15,906 nt of DNA from NORP294 sp047627915 (GTDB lineage: Bacteria > Bacteroidota > Bacteroidia > Flavobacteriales_E > Vicingaceae): assembly GCA_047627915.1 (NCBI GenBank), contig JBLHTZ010000053.1, positions 1 through 15,906 on the forward strand, read 5' to 3'. Below, one piece after another: positions 1 through 7,109 of the stretch. Within the stretch, counting starts at the first letter, position 1; every line of letters begins with the position of its first letter. The notes under the pieces were generated by a model that had not been told where the DNA came from, did no database searches, and saw nothing but the letters and a program-made list of their open reading frames with translations. The translations under genes and the position numbers were made by a program.

Positions 1-382
1 TGTAATTATCCAAATTGTATTGAATCCACTCTAACTCTGAAATTGTTGGCTGGCCACTTTCTTCATAATAGCTGTCAGAATACCATAACATTTCAATAGC
101 CAAGCCACGTTCATTTACACCGCCGTACGGGAATTCTTTGCCAACTTGGTTAAATGTAACAGAACCGAACCTTGAAGTCCAACCAACAACATTTTCTTTA
201 TCTAAGCCATAAGCGACTTTTTGAACGCCACGCTTGTTTTGTAAGACTACCCCTTCACCGTTGTACCAATCGAAATTTTTACCCAAAAACATTTGGGTAT
301 TCTTAATAAACAATGCAGAGCAAGCTGATGATAGAGTGCTAAAGACTAAGATAAAAAATAATGTGGAAAATATCTTTTTCAT
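1..382 (-). CDS. Secreted choloylglycine hydrolase / penicillin V acylase-type amidase (3' end outside window)
   Basis: This is the first 127 codons of a gene that continues past the left edge. The start is an ATG at 382-380. Residues 1-20 form a typical signal peptide (Lys-Lys, hydrophobic core, then Ser-Ser-Ala), and Cys21 follows directly. In the linear amide C-N hydrolase (Ntn-hydrolase) family the mature protein begins with a catalytic Cys, so signal peptidase cleavage after Ala20 would expose it. The segment GKNFDW (34-39) matches the family motif G-R-N-x-D, with Asp38 the expected catalytic Asp and Lys35 where bile salt hydrolases have Arg. A later NERGLAIEMLW segment also fits the family. 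Such enzymes cleave amide bonds in conjugated bile salts, penicillin V or N-acyl homoserine lactones; the substrate here cannot be told. It lies 45 bases downstream of the VanZ-like gene on the same strand and is probably the last gene of that operon. Confidence 0.82.
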   Translation of the reverse strand, partial: MKKIFSTLFFILVFSTLSSACSALFIKNTQMFLGKNFDWYNGEGVVLQNKRGVQKVAYGLDKENVVGWTSRFGSVTFNQVGKEFPYGGVNERGLAIEMLWYSDSYYEESGQPTISELEWIQYNLDNY

Positions 383-427
383 ATGTAGAATCAATTTTAT
401 GCTTTTTTTGTTGATGAGATTAATGGC

Positions 428-940
428 TTAGGCTGAAACATGAGACAAATAAAGTACCATGTATGAAGCTAAACAAATAACCGAGTTGACATTCATTTTT
501 ACAAAGAGTCGTTGGTTGTTAGACGGCGAAGGAAGCAGAAAGTAGCCTATACCCCAAAAACAAATTGCGCTGGTAATGTCTAACCAGTCAAAAGTACCAT
601 TCGTTATGCTAATCAATTGAAATAATTCCAACGTTACGGAGATGATAATGGGAAGAATTGCGACATGGATAAGATGCTTTTGCCGTCCAAAATAGATGTT
701 TTTTGAGGCAAGAGTTACAGCTAAAACCCAGAGACCTTCTGGCAAAGAGAAAACTAAAAATTGGGGTAAAATAATGTTTTCAGAAATAATAGCCTTTAAA
801 TTGAAATAAACATCGCCTGAAAAAACAAACTTAAATATCTCATTCACAACTGTTTGCTCGCTTCTGTAAAACAAGTAGACAAATAAGCTAGAAAGTAAGC
901 TCAGAGCAATGGTAATGTGGTTGACGCTAAGTTTTTTCAA
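428..940 (-). CDS. VanZ-like multi-pass membrane protein
   Basis: This is a 170-residue, very hydrophobic protein with about five predicted membrane segments, near residues 9-26, 55-79, 89-112, 122-137 and 152-166. The segment around residues 105-121 contains Glu105, Gln108, then GTFDWLDI. This resembles the VanZ-family signature (E-x-x-Q, a short loop, then F-D-x-x-D leading into the next helix). VanZ-like proteins are small integral membrane proteins; VanZ itself gives low-level teicoplanin resistance, but most members have no known role. The start codon lies inside the end of the upstream methyltransferase gene (14-base overlap), so the two are probably translated together. The family call is by motif only. 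The protein is in any case an inner-membrane protein. Confidence 0.62.
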   Translation of the reverse strand: MKKLSVNHITIALSLLSSLFVYLFYRSEQTVVNEIFKFVFSGDVYFNLKAIISENIILPQFLVFSLPEGLWVLAVTLASKNIYFGRQKHLIHVAILPIIISVTLELFQLISITNGTFDWLDITSAICFWGIGYFLLPSPSNNQRLFVKMNVNSVICLASYMVLYLSHVSA

Positions 941-1511
941 AAATTAAAAGTTGATAGCTATTCAGGATTCCAAATTTAAGCGCTTTCACTGGTCTAAAGG
1001 CTTTTAAAGCTTTTAAATTTTTAAGAGGGAAATAAGATTGGAAATGGAGCAACCGGGCAATGGGTTGAAAAATTTTCTCAAAAACACCAAAGACTCCATT
1101 ATTTGAAAAATGATTCAAGATGATGATTTTCCCATTCGTATTAAGTATGTTGTTCGATGCATGTAATATTTCATTTGCTTTCGAACTGGTGCTTAGCACA
1201 TGGGATAATACTACAAGGTCAAACTTTTGATCTAACTGAGCAAAGTCTATCGCATCCATGTTCATTAGCTTTATGGAATTAGGATTGTTTTTTCTCGCTT
1301 GCTGGAGCATTTTTTTTGACAAGTCGATGCCGGTAATTTGCACTGAATGATACTCTTTTAAATGTTTTCCTTGGCCAACTCCAATTTCTAAGATACTGTG
1401 ATTTGGATACTTGTTTACCTCTTGAATGAGCAAGTTTTTATGTCCTTTCAAGAAAAAGTCAATGATAAAATACAGGGGTGAAATTGTATTGTAAAATTGA
1501 CTTGTTTTCAT
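927..1511 (-). CDS. Class I SAM-dependent methyltransferase (PmtA/UbiE-like)
   Basis: This 194-residue protein has a Rossmann methyltransferase core. Motif I is ILEIGVGQG (40-48), which binds S-adenosylmethionine; GIDLS follows with Asp63 as the likely ribose ligand, and MDA near residue 86 fits the adenine-contacting position. The N-terminal start (YNTISPLYFIIDFFLKG) and the hydrophobic C-terminal half, rich in Phe, Leu and Lys, resemble phosphatidylethanolamine N-methyltransferases of the PmtA type and UbiE-like enzymes that act on lipid substrates. That would fit its membrane-protein neighbour, but the substrate is inference. It is the first gene of a minus-strand group with the VanZ-like protein and the amidase. 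An 85-base divergent intergenic region separates it from the SDR gene. The ATG at 1511 is the natural start. Confidence 0.78.
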   Translation of the reverse strand: MKTSQFYNTISPLYFIIDFFLKGHKNLLIQEVNKYPNHSILEIGVGQGKHLKEYHSVQITGIDLSKKMLQQARKNNPNSIKLMNMDAIDFAQLDQKFDLVVLSHVLSTSSKANEILHASNNILNTNGKIIILNHFSNNGVFGVFEKIFQPIARLLHFQSYFPLKNLKALKAFRPVKALKFGILNSYQLLIFEKT

Positions 1512-1596
1512 TTTGCTAAGTTAATTTCAATATTTTCAAATTACATAAATCACAGCAGTGCTTTCAATACTTTTGTAAAAGAATAAATTGGAGTAA
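1512..1596. promoter_or_regulatory. Divergent intergenic region with a candidate Bacteroidota promoter
   Basis: This 85-base spacer separates the minus-strand methyltransferase operon from the plus-strand SDR gene, so it should hold promoters for both. On the plus strand, TACTTTTG at 1568-1575 matches the Bacteroidota -7 consensus TAnnTTTG exactly, and a start site a few bases downstream would leave a leader of about 15 bases before the TTG start at 1597. No clear TTTG -33 box is found about 19 bases upstream. On the minus strand, the best candidate has TTG about 20 bases before an ATTTG-ended element, which is weak. The plus-strand box is plausible but unproven. Confidence 0.42.
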
Positions 1597-3156
1597 TTGA
1601 AAGAGGAAGAAAAAAAAGGAATTGAGGCTAAAAAGCTAACGGCAGAAGAGCTCAAAACAAGTTTGGAAGTACTAAAAAGTTTAGTGGCTGACAGTGATGC
1701 TTTGGCATTATTGAATGAACAAGATAGAATTGAGTTGCTAAAAGCGGCTGGAATTCTATCACGACCGGACCGGACTGAGCTCAAAAAGAGGAGAAAAGCG
1801 CTAAATAATCAGCGTAAAATGCAGGTTCGGAAAAAGGACAGAGCAGCAAGGGGTAAAACCGGTATTCGCGCCGCTCGAACGTCAGATGTTTTCGCTGCAC
1901 CAGATCAATTGTTGCTGCCTCAAGGTGAAGATAGAATGAATGGGGAACGAATTTCATCGGCAAGGAATTGTTACGTATGTAAGAAAGAATTCACTTTGCT
2001 GCACCCGTTCTATGATACAATGTGTCAGTCTTGTGGTGATTTAAACTATGCAAAACGTTTCCAAACGGCAGATCTTAAAGGGCAAGTAGCTTTAATGACA
2101 GGATCTCGTTTAAAGATTGGCTATCATGTTACCTTGATGATGCTTAGAGCAGGAGCTACTGTGATTGCTACAACTCGTTTTCCTGCAGATTCAGCGATAC
2201 GATTCGCCAAAGAAAAAGACTACATGAAGTGGTGCGACCGTTTGCACATTCATGGTCTTGATTTACGCCATACACCAAGCGTCGAGTTGTTTTGTTCCTA
2301 CATAGAGGAGACTTACGACCGGTTGGATATTTTAATCAATAATGCTGCACAAACTGTGCGAAGGCCGCCGGGTTTTTATGCACATATGATGGAGTTAGAA
2401 GAATCTTCCTTTAATAGTCATGCACCAGAAGTTCAATATCTATTGAGGAGCCATGAGAATTGTATTGCAAGAATTGAAGGGGCTACTGGTGTAGCAAAAG
2501 ATACTTCAACATTGGCAGTAAGTTGGAATGCTAAAGGACCTGGAATTGGTTTGAGGGCTTCGGCTGCTTTATCTCAAATTCCATATAGTTATGATGGCGC
2601 TGTACAAGACAAAGAAGTCTTTCCTGAAGGTAAATTGGATGTAGACTTGCAGCAAGTTGATTTAAGAACCACGAACTCTTGGCGTTTGAAGTTAGGCGAA
2701 GTACCAACTCCTGAATTATTGGAAGTACAATTGGTAAATTCTATAGCTCCTTTTGTTTTATGTAACCGTTTATCATCTATGATGAAAAGAGATGATACAG
2801 GCCAAAAGCACATTGTTAATGTAACAGCAATGGAAGGAAAGTTCTATCGTTTCAAGAAAGAGCCAAGACACCCACACACAAACATGGCAAAAGCTGCATT
2901 GAACATGCTAACGCATACCTCAGCTGGAGAGTTAGCCAATTATGGCATTTACATGAACGCAGTGGATACAGGGTGGGTAACCGACGAAGATCCAGCACAA
3001 ATTGCAAAGTACAAGGAAGATGTTCACGATTTTCAGCCGCCTTTAGACATTGTTGATGGGGCGGCTAGAGTGATGGATCCTATTTTTGATGGAATTAACC
3101 GAGGAGAGCATTGGTGTGGTAAATTTTTAAAAGACTATTTTCCAATAGATTGGTGA
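1597..3156 (+). CDS. Long short-chain dehydrogenase/reductase (SDR) relative with a Cys4 motif and non-canonical active site
   Basis: This 519-residue protein has a charged, helical N-terminal extension (about 1-115) rich in Lys, Arg and Glu. A candidate zinc ribbon follows (C125-x2-C128 and C143-x2-C146), then an SDR-type Rossmann domain from about residue 158. Visible SDR features are TGSRLKIG (168-175, nucleotide-binding loop), INNAA (247-251), Asn381 in NSIAPF and Lys432. The catalytic Ser position falls on Ala411 (NVTAMEG), and the Tyr of Y-x3-K falls on Thr428 (TNMAK), so the usual proton relay seems missing. A long insert (about 255-375) separates the NNAA motif from Asn381. An in-frame TAA at 1594 lies immediately upstream, so the TTG at 1597 is the first possible start; the next in-frame ATG is at codon 75. 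The SDR fold is clear. Reaction and substrate are unknown. Confidence 0.8.
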   Translation: MKEEEKKGIEAKKLTAEELKTSLEVLKSLVADSDALALLNEQDRIELLKAAGILSRPDRTELKKRRKALNNQRKMQVRKKDRAARGKTGIRAARTSDVFAAPDQLLLPQGEDRMNGERISSARNCYVCKKEFTLLHPFYDTMCQSCGDLNYAKRFQTADLKGQVALMTGSRLKIGYHVTLMMLRAGATVIATTRFPADSAIRFAKEKDYMKWCDRLHIHGLDLRHTPSVELFCSYIEETYDRLDILINNAAQTVRRPPGFYAHMMELEESSFNSHAPEVQYLLRSHENCIARIEGATGVAKDTSTLAVSWNAKGPGIGLRASAALSQIPYSYDGAVQDKEVFPEGKLDVDLQQVDLRTTNSWRLKLGEVPTPELLEVQLVNSIAPFVLCNRLSSMMKRDDTGQKHIVNVTAMEGKFYRFKKEPRHPHTNMAKAALNMLTHTSAGELANYGIYMNAVDTGWVTDEDPAQIAKYKEDVHDFQPPLDIVDGAARVMDPIFDGINRGEHWCGKFLKDYFPIDW

Positions 3157-3231
3157 TTGGTTTTTGTAATTATTAAGGAAGGAGTATGTCATGTTTAAGT
3201 AGGTTTTATTTTACATGCTTAAGTTTAACCT
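3157..3231 (+). promoter_or_regulatory. Intergenic leader with a strong Shine-Dalgarno-like site and mini-ORF
   Basis: This spacer lies between the SDR gene and the T9SS protein. AAGGAAGGAG at 3175-3184 is the best Shine-Dalgarno-like string I noticed in the window, which is unusual for Bacteroidota. It does not serve the annotated downstream start. It sits just before an ATG at 3186 that opens an 18-codon reading frame ending with TGA at 3240-3242, in a different frame from the beta-helix gene. It also lies close to a second ATG at 3191 with only three codons. No terminator hairpin or TAnnTTTG box is clear. It may be a leader mini-ORF or chance. Confidence 0.3.
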
Positions 3232-4680
3232 GTGAAATTTGAGCCATCTTTAATACTTTACGAGTTGAGAATTTTTTTGCTTCTAATTCTAACATTTACA
3301 GGTATATCATTCTATTCTCAGTCATTTACTACAATTGATGCCTCAAATTCTCCGTATTATATATTGACTGATACTACAATTAACAGGGGCGATACTTTAT
3401 TATTATCTGCAGGAGCGGAATTATTTATGGGAGACTCTGTTAATGTTCAAGTTAAGGGAGTGCTCATAATAAAAGGTGATTCTAATAATTTAGCTTCAGT
3501 AAAACCAATGAACCCCGGGATAGGTTGGGGAGAGTTTAAAATTTATACTCATGTGGATTCACTTCATGTGGAGAACGCATATGTTGAGGATGGTCGATTC
3601 TTGAGCTTTAACTCTGTAAATCATTTCAATAACGTAACGTTCGTCAACAATCAGAATCTTCGTTGGAATGATGCCATATCAAGGTTCATAGGTGGAGAAT
3701 TGAAGATTGAAAAAAACAATGTGTACGGAAGCAATAAGGGAGAAGGCTTTTTGGTCCACTCGATTGATAATCCGCAGGTCTTGAATTGTTATTTTCAAGC
3801 GATTCCTGATGCGGTGGAGTATTTAAATTGTAACAATGGACGGATTGGGAAATGTCAGTTTTTTGATATGAACGATGATGCTATTGACTTGAATAATTGC
3901 TACAAAACTATTATAGATAGCAATCTAATTGTAAATGTAGCAAATCGAGGAATGGAAATTGGAAGTGAGAATTTTGGCAGTTCAACCGACATTTTTGTGT
4001 ACAGGAATATATTAGTTAATTGTGCAGAAGGAGTTAGTTTTAAAGAAGGGTCGAATGGATTAATCTTGAACAATACATTTCATAACAATAGAATAGGCGT
4101 AACAACTTTGGCTCAAGGCCGACCAAATAAGGGCAGTAGTGTCGATGTTTTAAACAGTATCTTCCATGAAAATGACATTCCAATTTTCTCAGATGATTCA
4201 TCTTCATACATGGCGAATTTTAATTCTTCTAGTTCAACAATATTGTTGGGAGATAGTAATTTGTTTGAAGTTCCCGGTTTTAATGACCCTGTAAATTTAG
4301 ATTATTCGTTAACAAAATCGTCCAAATGTATTGATGCTGGGCAAAAATCGGGAGCTTTAGACCCAGATGGGACTTACGCAGACCTAGGGGCAGTTTATTT
4401 TCATCAGGACACTGTTAGCTCACTTTTGGAAAATTCTTTAACTGAATTATTGTTGATGCCAAACCCTGTGATAGATCAACTTACAATTATAGTAAATGAG
4501 GGAATTGATAAAATTCAAATCTACAATACCAAAGGACAACTACAAAAAAACATAATCGTAACTTCAAGTTATGCAGGAGAAAAATCTACTATAAATGTAT
4601 CTGATTTAAAAATCGGGATGTATGTTGTAATACTTACAAAAGGAACCAAACAATTACAACAAAAATTTATCAAATTATAA
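3232..4680 (+). CDS. Secreted right-handed beta-helix protein with T9SS type A sorting domain
   Basis: This 482-residue protein begins at a GTG (3232). A TTG at 3265 (residue 12) would give a cleaner signal peptide, starting with Arg, then the hydrophobic stretch FLLLILTF, and ending near YSQS (28-31). I prefer the TTG biologically, but keep the longer reading frame. The middle (about 60-345) is built of short Asn-, Gly-, Val- and Ile-rich repeats such as NNTFHNNRIGV, typical of parallel beta-helix (pectate-lyase-like) folds. CIDAGQKSG followed by DPDGTYADLGAVYF (366-390) is a motif common at the end of such domains in Bacteroidota surface proteins. Residues 408-482, starting MPNPVIDQL and ending KQLQQKFIKL, are a typical Por/T9SS type A C-terminal signal. 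The protein should therefore cross the outer membrane and be attached to the surface or released. No catalytic residues can be assigned. Its stop overlaps the convergent mepB stop at TTATAA. Confidence 0.85.
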   Translation: MKFEPSLILYELRIFLLLILTFTGISFYSQSFTTIDASNSPYYILTDTTINRGDTLLLSAGAELFMGDSVNVQVKGVLIIKGDSNNLASVKPMNPGIGWGEFKIYTHVDSLHVENAYVEDGRFLSFNSVNHFNNVTFVNNQNLRWNDAISRFIGGELKIEKNNVYGSNKGEGFLVHSIDNPQVLNCYFQAIPDAVEYLNCNNGRIGKCQFFDMNDDAIDLNNCYKTIIDSNLIVNVANRGMEIGSENFGSSTDIFVYRNILVNCAEGVSFKEGSNGLILNNTFHNNRIGVTTLAQGRPNKGSSVDVLNSIFHENDIPIFSDDSSSYMANFNSSSSTILLGDSNLFEVPGFNDPVNLDYSLTKSSKCIDAGQKSGALDPDGTYADLGAVYFHQDTVSSLLENSLTELLLMPNPVIDQLTIIVNEGIDKIQIYNTKGQLQKNIIVTSSYAGEKSTINVSDLKIGMYVVILTKGTKQLQQKFIKL

Positions 4681-5055
4681 TTCTGCAGCTAGTAAGTTGG
4701 CTTTTTGCAAGTCAATTTCACAATCCATGTAGTGGAAGTAATTCAACTGCCACTCTTGAGTTTTAATAGCTTGTTTGTTTTCTGCTTTATCCCAAGGTGG
4801 GTAAACTCTGAATCCTCGTTTGCCTTCTCTTTGAGGGGTTGTGACAATTCTCCTTTTTGCTAATTCAGCTTTTGGAAATACGAATTGTCCGATTCTATTT
4901 TTGCTTCGGCACTTAATAATATAGAACTCAAAATTGTCGGTTACTTCATGGGGATGAGTAACTCCGAATTCGTTCCTTTTCCAAACACTTGCAAATTGCC
5001 CTATTTTCTTAGGAGTGATTCTTGCTTCACGAAAGATTATCGCAGTATCGTTCAT
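4675..5055 (-). CDS. mepB: MepB family protein
   Basis: This 126-residue protein carries the conserved MepB blocks in order: EARITPKKIGQFASVWKR (10-27), GQFVFPKAEL (56-65), GKRGFRVYPPWD (78-89) and KQAIKTQEWQ (94-103). MepB is named from the mepRAB locus of Staphylococcus aureus, where it is encoded beside a MATE efflux pump; its function is not settled. No mepR or mepA neighbour is seen here. The protein appears to lack roughly 25-30 N-terminal residues usual in the family, yet a TAA sits directly before the ATG in frame, so it cannot begin earlier in this frame. The ATG overlaps the stop of the upstream flavoprotein gene as ATGA, which implies translational coupling. It is the last gene of the seven-gene minus-strand group and converges with the T9SS gene. 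Confidence 0.85.
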   Translation of the reverse strand: MNDTAIIFREARITPKKIGQFASVWKRNEFGVTHPHEVTDNFEFYIIKCRSKNRIGQFVFPKAELAKRRIVTTPQREGKRGFRVYPPWDKAENKQAIKTQEWQLNYFHYMDCEIDLQKANLLAAEL

Positions 5056-6236
5056 TTACTGTTCAATTTTTGTGCTAAATAATGACCCATTGAGAAGCAA
5101 GCTTGTAATAAGTATCCGCCGGTTGGAGCATCCCAGTCTAGCATTTCACCGATACAGTACGAATTTGGTTTTTTGGTTAACTCAAAGCTGGAGTTGATTT
5201 CTTTTAAATCAATTCCACCAACAGTAGAAATAGCTTCATCTAAATGGGCAATTCCGTCTATTTGAACAGGGAATTTTTTAATTTTTTGGGCCAATATTTC
5301 TTTGTTGAGAAACTCCTCTTTTATGAGGTAACTTCTAATCAATCCAATTTGAAGAGCACTTAAATTGAGTTCGTTTTTTAAACAATCGGTGCTGTTTTTT
5401 GCTTTTGTGTTTTTCAACTTATCCAATAATACCGATGCGGAAAATGTTGGTTTGAAGTCGATGGTGATTTGTGCTTTTCCTTTTGAAAGTTGGTGCCGAA
5501 TTTCTGGACTTAGCGCATAGATTGCATTGCCTTCTAATCCAAATTTAGTTAGAACAACCTCTCCTTTTTTGGTTTTATCTTTGCAAGTTATACTGATATT
5601 TTTTAGAGGTTTACCAACATGTTTGTCTAATAAAGGAGTTTTCCAATCAACTTGAAAAGCACAATTGCTAGCTTCAAATTCAACCGTTTTAATACCCTTC
5701 TTTTTAAATTCACTGAGCCAAGAACCATCGGACCCAGTTACCTTCCAGCTTCCACCTCCTAGGGCAAAAATACAAAGGTCAGGAGAGGCAATGGTACCGT
5801 CACTAAAAAGTAGTTCCTCTTTATCATTCCAACCGGTCCAGGTTTTATTAAAGTGAAATTTTACCTCGTTTATGATAAGAGTTTTTTCAATTGCTTGTAG
5901 CACTTCAATAGGCTTGATACCTTTCTCAGGGTAAATTCGATTACTGCTTCCTACAAAGGTTGGAATACCAATGGTAGACAGCCAAACTCTAAAATCATTA
6001 TTGGTAAATGAGTTGAGGGCAGCTTCTAAGAATGGGTTATTGGAATAACGCGAAGACATATCATTCATCGTTTCTCCATGAGTTAAATTAAACCCACCTT
6101 TTCCTGCCACTAAAAATTTACGTCCTAATGCTTTGTTTTTTTCATATAACGAGATTTCAAATTTCTTTGAATCTAAAAATGAAGCGATGCTAAGAGCTGC
6201 TGCTCCACCGCCAATAATTGCAATTTTCTTTTTCAT
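5052..6236 (-). CDS. HI0933-like FAD-dependent flavoprotein (TIGR03862-type)
   Basis: This 394-residue protein has an N-terminal dinucleotide-binding motif IIGGGAAALSIA (7-18), with Glu32 at the end of the second strand positioned for the FAD ribose. A second FAD-contact block, GRKFLVAGKGGFNLTH, covers 38-53. Its GKGGFN form matches the TIGR03862 subgroup of the HI0933/YhiN/BaiN family rather than the commoner SGGGRCN form. The C-terminal family signature (about 335-380) is STVGGIDL, later GEMLDWDAPTGGYLLQA. Members are cytoplasmic flavoproteins; BaiN is proposed to reduce bile acid intermediates, but most members have no known substrate. Both ends are ATGA overlaps, with RlmA upstream and MepB downstream, so the three should be made as a unit. 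Confidence 0.88.
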   Translation of the reverse strand: MKKKIAIIGGGAAALSIASFLDSKKFEISLYEKNKALGRKFLVAGKGGFNLTHGETMNDMSSRYSNNPFLEAALNSFTNNDFRVWLSTIGIPTFVGSSNRIYPEKGIKPIEVLQAIEKTLIINEVKFHFNKTWTGWNDKEELLFSDGTIASPDLCIFALGGGSWKVTGSDGSWLSEFKKKGIKTVEFEASNCAFQVDWKTPLLDKHVGKPLKNISITCKDKTKKGEVVLTKFGLEGNAIYALSPEIRHQLSKGKAQITIDFKPTFSASVLLDKLKNTKAKNSTDCLKNELNLSALQIGLIRSYLIKEEFLNKEILAQKIKKFPVQIDGIAHLDEAISTVGGIDLKEINSSFELTKKPNSYCIGEMLDWDAPTGGYLLQACFSMGHYLAQKLNSK

Positions 6237-7078
6237 TGTGCCGAAGCTGTTTTAAATACGCTGATGTGAAAATCGCAGGTTATTTTTATGTTGTTACAGT
6301 TGACCACTTTTTCTTGTCCTTCTTTACTTGTGTTGTAATAATAAGGTGTCATTTTGTGCAGTGCCTGCAGGGTTTCTGAACTTTTGATTTCAATGTCGAA
6401 GGTAGTCCGTTTGGATAGAAAATGGTCGAATAAATCCGGCATTTCTTCAACTATTTTATGCTCATGTGGGCGGAAGCTATCGTAAATGAGTTCCGCTAAC
6501 TGTTTCATGTGATTCTCTGCAGGGCTTACAACAATTAAGTATCCTTCGTTTTTCAAAATTCGCTGAAATTCAGATGCTTTTATGGGAGCGAAGACAGAAA
6601 GAATTACGTCCATACTATTTGATGCTACCGGCATGTTGTAGACCGAGCTTACAAAATATAAATTGTCTTTGTATTTTTTTGCGGCGCTTTTTACTGCGTA
6701 TTTAGAAATGTCGGTTCCTAGTACAACAGCGTTTGAACTAACTTTTTTAAGTGCATATTCAGAGTAGTAACCTTCTCCACAACCTGAATCTAATGCCGAG
6801 AAATGACTTTCTCCTAATCCTAAATCCTTTGTTAGTAGTACTTCTAAATCATTCACTAACTGATCATAATTACCTTCCTCTAAAAACACTCTTCTTGAAG
6901 CAATCATTAGTGCATTGTCGCCAGGTTCTTTAGATTTTTTCTTATTCACAGGTAACAAGTTCAAGTAACCTTCTTTCGATACATCAAAGCAATGGTTCGA
7001 CTCGCAACGGTAGGTTCTGGACTCTTCCAAATTCGAAAGTGCTGCTTGGCAATGCGGACAAATAAGGAATGAAGTCAT
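6233..7078 (-). CDS. rlmA: RlmA-type 23S rRNA (guanine-N1)-methyltransferase
   Basis: This 281-residue protein starts with a zinc-binding domain: Cys7-x2-Cys10 and Cys25-x3-His29 match the Zn ligands of E. coli RlmA. The family block FDVSKEGYLNLLPV (31-44) follows, then KKSKEPGD (47-54) and ASRRVFLEEGNYDQL (60-74). The SAM-binding motif I is LDSGCGEGYY (96-105). RlmA(I) methylates N1 of G745 in helix 35 of 23S rRNA; the related TlrB of Gram-positives modifies G748 and gives macrolide resistance. Which base is modified here cannot be read from sequence. The stop overlaps the flavoprotein start as ATGA, and 31 bases separate its start from the upstream dus stop. Confidence 0.92.
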   Translation of the reverse strand: MTSFLICPHCQAALSNLEESRTYRCESNHCFDVSKEGYLNLLPVNKKKSKEPGDNALMIASRRVFLEEGNYDQLVNDLEVLLTKDLGLGESHFSALDSGCGEGYYSEYALKKVSSNAVVLGTDISKYAVKSAAKKYKDNLYFVSSVYNMPVASNSMDVILSVFAPIKASEFQRILKNEGYLIVVSPAENHMKQLAELIYDSFRPHEHKIVEEMPDLFDHFLSKRTTFDIEIKSSETLQALHKMTPYYYNTSKEGQEKVVNCNNIKITCDFHISVFKTASAQ

Positions 7079-7109
7079 GAACGTAAATAGTTAAGAATCG
7101 AAATTACGG

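Noticed and set aside
234..431. Small plus-strand reading frame of 65 codons
   Set aside because: It lies antisense to the signal peptide and start of the amidase gene, which has a clear family match on the minus strand.
4885..5197. Two overlapping short plus-strand frames
   Set aside because: They are antisense to mepB and the flavoprotein gene and have no protein-like features of their own.
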